In this document: piece by piece, positions 8,816 to 15,587 of the stretch | Layout: each line of letters opens with the position of its first letter | How positions within the stretch are numbered: the first letter of the stretch is position 1 | NCBI RefSeq assembly: GCF_005796105.1 | Contig: NZ_VAUO01000018.1 | Span: 1-42,132, forward strand | Source: Pseudomonas mosselii | GTDB taxonomy: Bacteria; Pseudomonadota; Gammaproteobacteria; Pseudomonadales; Pseudomonadaceae | DNA length: 42,132 bases | Reading direction: 5' to 3' | Made by a program: the position numbers and the translations under genes | Notes under the pieces: model-generated | What the model saw: only the letters and a program-made list of their open reading frames with translations | What the model was told of the DNA's origin: nothing | Databases searched by the model: none

Positions 8816-8891
8816 TATGGACAGCGGAGGAGGAAGATGGGCACCAGTTAAATCACTACCTAATCCCGCCATAAGCGGAAGGATGTCAATC

Positions 8892-9107
8892 ATGGAACGT
8901 ACCCTCAGTTCCGGTCTGGTTTTCGAAAGCAACGCCCAAGCTTCCAACGCCTCGCTGCCGCTGCGCGCCCTGTCGACCCTGCTGCTGTGGCAGCGCCGCA
9001 TGGCCAGCCGTCGTCAACTGGCCCGTCTGGACGCCCGCCTGCTGGCTGACGCCGGTATCAGCGAGTCGCAGCGTTACGAAGAGCTGAGCAAGCCTTTCTG
9101 GCGCTAA
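8892..9107 (+). CDS. DUF1127 (YjiS-like) small arginine-rich protein
   Basis: A 71-residue protein with a C-terminal DUF1127 motif: WQRRMASRRQLARLDARLLADAGIS. I chose the ATG with AAGGA 8 bases upstream; an in-frame ATG three codons earlier sits too close to that site. DUF1127 proteins are small and basic; some in alphaproteobacteria bind RNA or affect phosphate and carbon metabolism. Nothing here shows which role applies. The gene is monocistronic, with a strong terminator behind it and an ACTGT-rich control region in front. Confidence 0.85.
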   Translation: MERTLSSGLVFESNAQASNASLPLRALSTLLLWQRRMASRRQLARLDARLLADAGISESQRYEELSKPFWR

Positions 9108-9148
9108 GCACCGGTCTGCGGCCCAGGCCGCAACCGCGAATTCACAAG

Positions 9149-9180
9149 AACCCGTCGCAGGTGACTGCGACGGGTTTTTT
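9149..9180 (+). terminator. Rho-independent terminator after DUF1127 gene
   Basis: Perfect 12-bp stem AACCCGTCGCAG/CTGCGACGGGTT, loop GTGA, followed by TTTT then GTTTG. It lies 41 bases past the stop. Confidence 0.92.
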
Positions 9181-9220
9181 GTTTGTATGCCGCACAATAG
9201 AGCGGTCCAGGCCGCGACAA

Positions 9221-9269
9221 TTACAGTTTTGTAAATCTATTAAATGACAGCAACAGTTACGTTTTGTCA
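9221..9269. promoter_or_regulatory. Candidate operator upstream of the DUF2388 operon
   Basis: A perfect palindrome TTACA-GTTT-TGTAA (9221-9234) is followed by the related TTACGTTTTGTCA (9257-9269). TGACA at 9244-9248 and TGTCA at 9265-9269 form a second inverted pair. TTACA-N4-TGTAA resembles sites of OmpR-type metal-responsive regulators such as CopR/CzcR/IrlR. The link to metals is inference only. The 208-base gap from the DUF1127 terminator to the first DUF2388 ATG holds nothing else I recognise. Confidence 0.4.
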
Positions 9270-9388
9270 TCCCTGCTCACTGCAGAGGGGCGAACCGGCA
9301 CGTGTTACGCTTGTCATACACGCCTGGCCACGCCCATCCGTACCGAGCCCGTAACACACAGACACAGACCTGCGCAGGAGTTCCAACC

Positions 9389-9706
9389 ATGTCCCATAAT
9401 CATCTGCTTGGCGCCGCGTTGCTGCTGTCGCTGACCGGCGCGGCTCACGCCACCAGCTTCGTGGTCACCACCGACGCCGTGGTCGGTGCGCTTGCCGCGA
9501 CCACTGACGCCACCTCGGACGTGACCTCGTCGTTGCGCGACGACAAGATCGTCCAGGCCGCTCGCGACGATGCCGCCAGCTTCGTTGGCAGCGAAGGCGC
9601 CATTCGCGGTGCCAAACTGGAAAGTGCCTTCGTGCACATTCGCCAGCAACTGCCCGACCTGCAAGCCAGCGACACGCAACTGGCACGCGCTATCCTGACG
9701 CTCTAA
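9389..9706 (+). CDS. Secreted DUF2388 protein, first paralog
   Basis: A 105-residue protein with a signal peptide ending in AHA (residues 1-21), so a periplasmic protein of about 84 residues. The DUF2388 core reads DDAASFVGSEGAIRGAKL, preceded by a Ser/Thr-rich strand (TTDATSDVTSSLRDDKIV). The start was set at the ATG with GCAGGAG 8 bases upstream. It is the first of three tandem paralogs that lead into a large DUF4105 gene. The gap to the next paralog contains a 7-bp hairpin (9720-9753) without a T-run, perhaps an intercistronic stabiliser. The family has no known function. Confidence 0.85.
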   Translation: MSHNHLLGAALLLSLTGAAHATSFVVTTDAVVGALAATTDATSDVTSSLRDDKIVQAARDDAASFVGSEGAIRGAKLESAFVHIRQQLPDLQASDTQLARAILTL

Positions 9707-9793
9707 CACAAGCCTCGCGCCCGGATTCACTAGCCCTGGCCCGTGCATCCGGGGTAGCCTTCGCCGCCCGAAACCACGACCACCCGAGAGCCT

Positions 9794-10087
9794 ATGCGTT
9801 ATTTACCGCCTTTGCTGTTCGCCTTGGCCGGTGTTGGGAGCGCCCATGCCATGGATGTCACCACCCAGAGCCTCGTTGTCACTGGCTACGTCACCAGCCA
9901 GGTGACCACCGCGCCATTCGATCGCAAGGTCGTCGCCGCCGCCCGTGACGATGCTGCCGCGTTCGTCGCCACCGATGGCATGATTCGGGGTGCACGCCTG
10001 CAAGCGGCGCTGATTTCGCTGCGTGAACAGCGCGCCTGTCATGCTGTCGGCGATCTTGAACTGGCCGAGGCAATTCTCGTCCAATGA
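9794..10087 (+). CDS. Secreted DUF2388 protein, second paralog
   Basis: A 97-residue paralog with signal peptide to about residue 19 (SAHA). The shared core is DDAAAFVATDGMIRGARL. It differs from its neighbours in a shorter N-terminal strand and a lone cysteine (EQRACHAVGD) near the end. The start ATG has CGAGAG a few bases upstream. It lies 37 bases before the third paralog, so the genes are very probably cotranscribed. Function unknown. Confidence 0.82.
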   Translation: MRYLPPLLFALAGVGSAHAMDVTTQSLVVTGYVTSQVTTAPFDRKVVAAARDDAAAFVATDGMIRGARLQAALISLREQRACHAVGDLELAEAILVQ

Positions 10088-10124
10088 ATACCTCTGACTC
10101 CTTCGTATCTTTTGGAGATGCTCC

Positions 10125-10445
10125 ATGCGTAAACCGCTGATCGCCGCCACCCTCGGCATGTTGCTGTTGGCTGACTTGGCTCAGGCACACACCTTGGTGG
10201 CCACCAGCAACATCATCGTCCGTGCCTTTGGCCGTTCGATCGATTTCACCTCCGACACCACCACCTCGATCCGCGACTCGAAAGTGGTACGCGAGGCCCA
10301 CGATGACGCCGCCAGCTTCGTTGCCAGCGACGGTGACATCCGTGGCGCGCAGCTCGAAGCCGCGTTCGACACCCTGCGCGCCCGCGTACCCGAGGCCCGT
10401 GACGCCAGCGACCAGGTGCTGGCCGAAGCCATTCTCGCTCTGTGA
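10125..10445 (+). CDS. Secreted DUF2388 protein, third paralog
   Basis: A 106-residue paralog with signal peptide to about residue 21 (LAQA). Its core, DDAASFVASDGDIRGAQL, is closest to the first paralog; so is the preceding SDTTTSIRDSKVV. GGAG lies 7 bases before the ATG. Its TGA overlaps the GTG of the following 652-residue gene (GTGA), which indicates translational coupling and a shared process. Confidence 0.85.
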   Translation: MRKPLIAATLGMLLLADLAQAHTLVATSNIIVRAFGRSIDFTSDTTTSIRDSKVVREAHDDAASFVASDGDIRGAQLEAAFDTLRARVPEARDASDQVLAEAILAL

Positions 10446-12400
10446 AGCGCGTGCGTGCCTGGCTGCTAGGCTGCGTCCTGACGCTGCTTGGCACGCCCGC
10501 CCTGGCCGACCTGCAGCTGACGCTGCAGGCCGACAGCCTCGACCCTGCGCAACGACAAGCCACCCAAGTATTGCTCGATGAAGCCATGGCCAAGCTGCCA
10601 CCACGCTTCAAGCAGGCCCTCGACCGCCAGGTGCTGGTCAGCTGGTCCGCGCACATGCCCGAGGATGCCTACGGACAGGCGACCCCTGTCTCGACCCTGG
10701 ACCTCAATCGCCGCTTGCTACCCAGCCTGGTCGATGGCAGTGCTGCCCGCGAAAAGACCGGCCGCCCCCACGGCACAGTGCGCGAGGAACTGCTGGCCAC
10801 GGTCCTGCATGAACTGACCCATATCTACGACCGTGCCCGCCTGTGGCCGAGCGCCGAGCGCCAACTGATCAGCCGCTGCAAGCGCCAGCAGGACACCCTA
10901 GGCAAGGTAGGCCTGCCTCAGGACTGTCGAGGCGAGGCCGAGCGCCGCTTCACCCTGAGCGACGATCCGCGTCTGCTCGACCTTGCCGGCTGGCCGCAGT
11001 ACGTGGGCCGCCGCGGCGAGCGCGAACAGCACAACGGCCAAAGGGTGCGCAGCCCCGACGCCTACGAGTTGAGCAGCCCGAAGGAATTCATCGCGGTCAA
11101 CATGGAGTATTTCCTCCTCGACCCGAGCTACGCCTGCCGCCGACCGGCGCTCAATCAATACCTACGTGACCACTTCGGCTGGGCGCCGCAACAGGATACG
11201 TGCGCCAAGGGCTTGCCGTTTCTCAACGCCGGCAACGACTTCGCCCGCCAACCGCTGGGCGAAATCGACCCCGAGCGCGTCTACCAAGTTGACTACTTGC
11301 TGGCCGAAGCCAACCAGAACTGGGTCAGCCGCTGGGGCCACAGCATGCTGCGCCTGGTCATCTGCGCCCCCGGCCGCCCGCGGGGCCCAGACTGCCGCCT
11401 GGACCTGGACCAAAGCCTGGTGCTGTCGTACCGCGCCTTCGTCAACGACGTACAGCTGTCCAGCTGGGACGGCCTCACCGGCGCCTACCCATCGCGGCTG
11501 TTCGTGTTGCCACTGGGGCAGGTGATCGACGAATACACCAAGACCGAACTGCGTAGCCTGGCCTCGGTGCCCCTCAAGCTCAGCCGCAGCGAGATCGAGA
11601 ACCTGGTACGCCAAGCAGCCGAGATGCACTGGAGCTACGACGGCAACTACTACTTCCTGTCCAACAACTGCGCGGTGGAATCGCTCAAGTTACTGCGCAG
11701 TGGCAGCGCTAACCCGCGCCTGAACGACCTCGACGCGATCATGCCCAATGGTCTGCTGGAAGTGCTCAAAGGTCGCGGCCTGGCCGACACCAGCGTGCTG
11801 GATGACCCGCGCGAAGCACTGCGCCTGGGCTATCGCTTCGACTCGTACCGCGACCGCTACCAAGCCATGTTCGAGGTGCTGAAAAAGCAGCTCCCGGTCA
11901 AGCAGAGCGCCGTTGAGGACTGGCTGGCCCAGGACGCCGAGGCGCGCCGCCCATGGTTCGAGCGCGCCGACCTGCGTACCAGCGCGGCGTTGTTGCTGCT
12001 CGAACAGGCCGCACTGCGCCGCCAGCTGCTGCTCGCCCAGGACGAGGTGAAACAGCGCTACCTGAATGAGCGGGCGCTCAAGGATGGCAGCTTCGACAAA
12101 GCCAACGAAACCTTGCAGGCGATGCTGGCCAACAGTGGCTTCCTCAGCCGTCCGGCTGAGCTGCTGGGGGCGGGTGGCTATGGCCTGCCGCAGCCGGATG
12201 AGCGCAAGCAACTGGAGCAGGTGAGCAGTGAGCGTCAGGCGCAGTTGCTGCAATTGAGCACCACCCTCGACCAGCAGGTGAGGGCGCTGCTGGGACCGGA
12301 GCGGGGCAGGGAGATCAAGGCGGTCGAGGCCAATATCAAGCAGGTGGGCGAACACCTGAGGGCGCTGCACAAGGCGGCGGGCGGATTGCAGTTGCCCTGA
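10442..12400 (+). CDS. Secreted DUF4105 protein with N-terminal HExxH zincin-like domain
   Basis: A 652-residue exported protein; signal peptide to about residue 22 (TPALA|D). The N-terminal domain has HELTH at residues 123-127, a zincin motif, and further on a PKEFIAVNMEYF segment that recalls the third-ligand helix of MtfA-like peptidases. The middle matches DUF4105: WGHSMLRLVIC with H300, and YFLSNNCAVESLKLL with C410. This His-before-Cys order resembles permuted papain/LRAT-like folds, which is inference. The last 180 residues are helical and glutamine/leucine-rich. The start is GTG, overlapping the preceding DUF2388 stop. The substrate is unknown; periplasmic peptide, peptidoglycan or lipoprotein processing are possibilities. 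Confidence 0.78.
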   Translation: MKRVRAWLLGCVLTLLGTPALADLQLTLQADSLDPAQRQATQVLLDEAMAKLPPRFKQALDRQVLVSWSAHMPEDAYGQATPVSTLDLNRRLLPSLVDGSAAREKTGRPHGTVREELLATVLHELTHIYDRARLWPSAERQLISRCKRQQDTLGKVGLPQDCRGEAERRFTLSDDPRLLDLAGWPQYVGRRGEREQHNGQRVRSPDAYELSSPKEFIAVNMEYFLLDPSYACRRPALNQYLRDHFGWAPQQDTCAKGLPFLNAGNDFARQPLGEIDPERVYQVDYLLAEANQNWVSRWGHSMLRLVICAPGRPRGPDCRLDLDQSLVLSYRAFVNDVQLSSWDGLTGAYPSRLFVLPLGQVIDEYTKTELRSLASVPLKLSRSEIENLVRQAAEMHWSYDGNYYFLSNNCAVESLKLLRSGSANPRLNDLDAIMPNGLLEVLKGRGLADTSVLDDPREALRLGYRFDSYRDRYQAMFEVLKKQLPVKQSAVEDWLAQDAEARRPWFERADLRTSAALLLLEQAALRRQLLLAQDEVKQRYLNERALKDGSFDKANETLQAMLANSGFLSRPAELLGAGGYGLPQPDERKQLEQVSSERQAQLLQLSTTLDQQVRALLGPERGREIKAVEANIKQVGEHLRALHKAAGGLQLP

Positions 12401-12421
12401 CCACACGGTTCTAAACGCCAT

Positions 12422-12520
12422 CCTGTAGAAGCGGCCTTGCCGGCGCGCCGGACCGGCCAGAACGGGCTGCGCTGGATTCGGGATTCACGCAACCCTGTGG
12501 AAGCGGGTTTACCCGCGAAT
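12422..12520. repeat. Two direct-orientation REP remnants
   Basis: CCTGTAGAAGCGGCCTTGCC at the left and CCTGTGGAAGCGGGTTTACC at the right are degenerate REP units in the same orientation. The right one keeps GCGGGTTTACCCGC as a self-complementary core. They separate the DUF4105 gene from the convergent GFA gene. Confidence 0.65.
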
Positions 12521-12528
12521 GGCTCCGG

Positions 12529-12930
12529 CTACAGGCGTTCCTCATCCTCCTGCGGCAAGCCCTCGTCCACCCGCATCCACGGCAAACGGCTGCCGACCCA
12601 GATATGCCGCTTGGGCACCGCCCGCTGCGGCTGATCCAGCGTCGCCACTGTCACGTCGATGGTCTGCGGGCTGTGAGTGGTCACCAGCGCCACATGCGCC
12701 CCACAGCCGCCACAGAAATAGCGGCTGCAACTGTCCGGCGCCACGTACCGCTGGGGCGACCCGCAGAGCCATTCGAAATCGTTCAGCGCCAGCGTCACCC
12801 AGGTCACCAACGTGCCGCCGCTGACCCGCCGACAGATCGAGCAATGACAATGCGCGACGTCACCCAAATCGCCGCGCAACCTATACCGTAGAGCGCCGCA
12901 ATGGCACCCACCCTCGACCACTTCAAGCAT
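12529..12930 (-). CDS. GFA-family (glutathione-dependent formaldehyde-activating-like) zinc protein
   Basis: A 133-residue Mss4-like fold protein. Zinc-binding cysteines are visible in GGCHCGALRY, AHCHCSICRR and YFCGGCGAHV, the standard GFA pattern. The start was set at the ATG with GGGAGG 8 bases upstream; the open frame extends further but has no ribosome site there. Most members are of unknown function despite the family name, so formaldehyde metabolism should not be assumed. It is transcribed towards the DUF4105 gene. Confidence 0.85.
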   Translation of the reverse strand: MLEVVEGGCHCGALRYRLRGDLGDVAHCHCSICRRVSGGTLVTWVTLALNDFEWLCGSPQRYVAPDSCSRYFCGGCGAHVALVTTHSPQTIDVTVATLDQPQRAVPKRHIWVGSRLPWMRVDEGLPQEDEERL

Positions 12931-13057
12931 TGATACGACCTCCCGTCGCCTTGCGCAGGACGAAAGCTGGCTGAAAGCTTGCCCGCATAGGATAGCGCCA
13001 CTACCGGCGTAAGACCGGTCGCCAGGGCATCTGGAATTTTCCGAGCCCGGCCCATCC

Positions 13058-13068
13058 AACAACAACAA
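13058..13068 (+). promoter_or_regulatory. Crc/Hfq-type CA motif upstream of citrate transporter
   Basis: AACAACAACAA matches the AAnAAnAA motif bound by Hfq with Crc in Pseudomonas catabolite repression. It lies 131 bases before the transporter ATG and directly abuts an ATG opening a 26-codon frame (13068-13148). The rest of this 269-base gap shows nothing else clear. Confidence 0.6.
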
Positions 13069-13199
13069 TGGTGATACCGATGTTTTCCTGTGCCCGTGTT
13101 TGCGTTATCCCCCTCCGCTTACTCCTCGTGCAGCGCTCGACGCGCTGACCCTCGCCCGAATACTTCTTCTTTTCGCCGCGCCACGCCTGGAGTACCGCC

Positions 13200-14507
13200 A
13201 TGCTGACCTTCCTCGGCTTTGCCATGGTCATCACCTTCATGTACCTGATCATGACCAAGCGCCTGTCGGCCTTGATCGCGCTGATCCTGGTTCCAATCCT
13301 GTTCGCCCTGTTCGGGGGCTTCTACAGCGACATCGGTCCGATGATGCTGCAAGGCATCAGCAAGCTCGCGCCCACCGGCGTGATGCTGATGTTCGCCATT
13401 CTCTACTTCGCCCTGATGATCGACTCCGGCCTGTTCGACCCGGCCGTGCGCAAGATCCTCAAGCTGGTCAAGGGCGATCCGTTGAAAGTCTCGGTAGGCA
13501 CCGCCGCGCTGGCCTTGGTAGTGTCCATGGACGGTGACGGCGCCACCACCTACATGATCTGCTGCGCGGCCATGCTGCCGCTGTACAGCCGCCTGGGTAT
13601 GAGCCCACGGATCATGGCCGGCCTGATTATCCTGGCCGGCGGCGTCATGAACATGACCCCGTGGGGCGGTCCGACCGCACGCGCCGCCAGTGCCCTGCAC
13701 GTGGACCCATCGGACATCTTCGTGCCGATGATTCCGGCCATGGCCTTCGGTGTGCTGGCGATCCTGGCCATCGCCTACTGGTATGGCAAGCGCGAACGCG
13801 CCCGTCTGGGCGAGCTGCACCTGCCCACCGACGACATCGACCACAGCGAAATCAGCGTCTCGCAGTTCCCCGAAGCGCGCCGTCCCAAGCTGATCTGGTT
13901 CAACGGCGCACTGACCGCCGCCCTGATGGTCGCGCTGATCGCCGGCGTGTTGCCGCTGCCGGTGCTGTTCATGATCGCCTTCAGTATCGCCATGATCGTC
14001 AACTACCCCTGCCTGCAACAGCAGAAGGATCGTATCGCGGCCCACGCGTCCAGCGTGCTGGCAGTAAGCGGGCTGATCTTCGCGGCGGGCATCTTCACCG
14101 GCATCCTGTCCGGCACCGGCATGGTCGAGGCCATGTCCAAAAGCCTGCTGGCGGTCATCCCTGAGGCGTTCGGCCCGTACATGGCCGTCATCACCGCCAT
14201 CGTCAGCATGCCGTTCACCTTCTTCATGTCCAACGACGCCTTCTACTACGGCGTACTGCCGGTGCTATCGGACTTCGCCAGCCACTACGGCGTGACCCCG
14301 GTGGAAATGGCTCGAGCCTCGATCGTCGGCCAACCAGTACACCTGCTCAGCCCGCTGGTACCCTCCACCTACCTGCTGGTGGCGCTGGCCGGGATCGAGT
14401 TCGGCGATCACCAGCGCTTCACCCTCAAGTGGGCAGTGCTGGTATGCCTGTGCATAATGTTCGCCGCATTGGCGCTGGGCACCTTCCCGCTGTTCAGCAG
14501 TCTTTGA
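13200..14507 (+). CDS. citN: CitMHS-family citrate (divalent metal-citrate):proton symporter
   Basis: A 435-residue inner-membrane transporter with about 12 hydrophobic segments. The N terminus and the conserved VVSMDGDGATTYMICCAAMLPLY, GGVMNMTPWGGPTARAA and FTFFMSNDAFYYGVLPVL segments identify the CitMHS family, which imports citrate complexed to Mg or Ca. GGAG lies 6 bases before the ATG. The upstream CA motif suggests Crc/Hfq control. A sensor-regulator pair for citrate is not adjacent. Confidence 0.92.
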   Translation: MLTFLGFAMVITFMYLIMTKRLSALIALILVPILFALFGGFYSDIGPMMLQGISKLAPTGVMLMFAILYFALMIDSGLFDPAVRKILKLVKGDPLKVSVGTAALALVVSMDGDGATTYMICCAAMLPLYSRLGMSPRIMAGLIILAGGVMNMTPWGGPTARAASALHVDPSDIFVPMIPAMAFGVLAILAIAYWYGKRERARLGELHLPTDDIDHSEISVSQFPEARRPKLIWFNGALTAALMVALIAGVLPLPVLFMIAFSIAMIVNYPCLQQQKDRIAAHASSVLAVSGLIFAAGIFTGILSGTGMVEAMSKSLLAVIPEAFGPYMAVITAIVSMPFTFFMSNDAFYYGVLPVLSDFASHYGVTPVEMARASIVGQPVHLLSPLVPSTYLLVALAGIEFGDHQRFTLKWAVLVCLCIMFAALALGTFPLFSSL

Positions 14508-14528
14508 TACAAGCGCATCACCCCAACC

Positions 14529-14557
14529 GCCCGACCCCCTCCACGTGGGTGTCGGGC
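14529..14557 (+). terminator. Possible weak terminator between citN and terC
   Basis: GCCCGAC/GTCGGGC forms a 7-bp stem around a 15-base loop containing the palindrome CCACGTGG. Only CCTTTACC follows, so termination may be partial. Confidence 0.4.
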
Positions 14558-14580
14558 CTTTACCGCTCGAAGGAATACAC

Positions 14581-15351
14581 ATGGAATGGCTGACCAGCCC
14601 GGAAATCTGGGTTGCCTTTTTCACCCTCACGGCCCTTGAGATCGTGCTCGGGATCGACAACATCATCATGATCTCGATCCTGGTCAGCCGCATGCCCAAG
14701 CACATGCAGCCTCGCACCCGGATCTTCGGCCTGGCCCTGGCCATGGTCACGCGGATCATGCTGTTGCTGTCGATCACCTGGGTCATGCGCCTGACCGACG
14801 ACCTCTTTGAGGTGCTCGGCCAAGGTATCTCCGGCCGCGATCTGATCCTGTTCTTCGGCGGCCTGTTCCTGCTGTGGAAAAGCTCGCAAGAGATCTACCA
14901 CGGCCTGGAAGGCGAAGACGAAAGCAGTGACGCGCCCAAGGGCGCAGGCGGCAAATTCCTCTACACCATCATCCAGATCGCGATCATCGACATCGTGTTC
15001 TCCCTGGACTCGGTGATCACCGCCGTGGGCATGGTGTCGCACGTACCGGTGATGATTGCCGCGATCATCGTCGCCGTCCTGGTGATGATGCTCTGCGCCG
15101 GCACCATCAGCGACTTCATCGACAAGCACCCTTCGCTGAAGATGCTCGCCCTTTCGTTCCTGATCGTGGTCGGTACGGTGCTGATCGCTGAATCCTTCGA
15201 TGTCCATGTACCCAAGGGGTACGTCTATTTCGCAATGGCGTTCTCGCTGGCGGTCGAAGCGATCAACATCCGCATGCGCACCGCCAAGGCGCGCAAACAA
15301 GGGCAGGAGCCGGAGGCAGTGAAACTGCGCAAGGACATTCCCGGTCAGTAA
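14581..15351 (+). CDS. TerC-family integral membrane protein
   Basis: A 256-residue multi-pass membrane protein. The TerC signature acidic membrane motifs are present: ALEIVLGIDNII (D26) and IDIVFSLDSVITA. AGGA lies 6 bases before the ATG; an upstream GTG-like extension lacks a ribosome site. TerC/Alx proteins have been linked to manganese export and to metalation of secreted proteins, as well as to tellurite resistance. No other tellurite gene is nearby, so a housekeeping metal role is more likely. A strong terminator follows. Confidence 0.88.
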   Translation: MEWLTSPEIWVAFFTLTALEIVLGIDNIIMISILVSRMPKHMQPRTRIFGLALAMVTRIMLLLSITWVMRLTDDLFEVLGQGISGRDLILFFGGLFLLWKSSQEIYHGLEGEDESSDAPKGAGGKFLYTIIQIAIIDIVFSLDSVITAVGMVSHVPVMIAAIIVAVLVMMLCAGTISDFIDKHPSLKMLALSFLIVVGTVLIAESFDVHVPKGYVYFAMAFSLAVEAINIRMRTAKARKQGQEPEAVKLRKDIPGQ

Positions 15352-15370
15352 ACGCTGCAACCGCGGTTAA

Positions 15371-15396
15371 ACACAGGGCCCTTCGGGGCCCTGTGT
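15371..15396 (+). terminator. Terminator after terC with UUCG tetraloop
   Basis: Perfect 11-bp stem ACACAGGGCCC/GGGCCCTGTGT closed by TTCG, an exceptionally stable tetraloop, followed by CGTTTCGG. It lies 19 bases past the terC stop. Confidence 0.82.
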
Positions 15397-15587
15397 CGTT
15401 TCGGCCCGGCCTGCACCACCCCCGCAGCTGTTTCAAATAGATGTCAGCCATGCCAAGCTGGCGGCAGCTACGCAAAACAACTAAAGCTTGAATGAGCCCT
15501 GCACAAAACCGATGCCCACCCCCGGGCCAGGCTCACTGCATTGCCAATTGGCCCCGTGTGGGGCACAAGAACACAGGGGGCCCGACC

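Noticed and set aside
14581..15351. TerC as part of a tellurite-resistance island
   Set aside because: There is no terZABDE gene nearby, and the flanks are normal chromosomal backbone.
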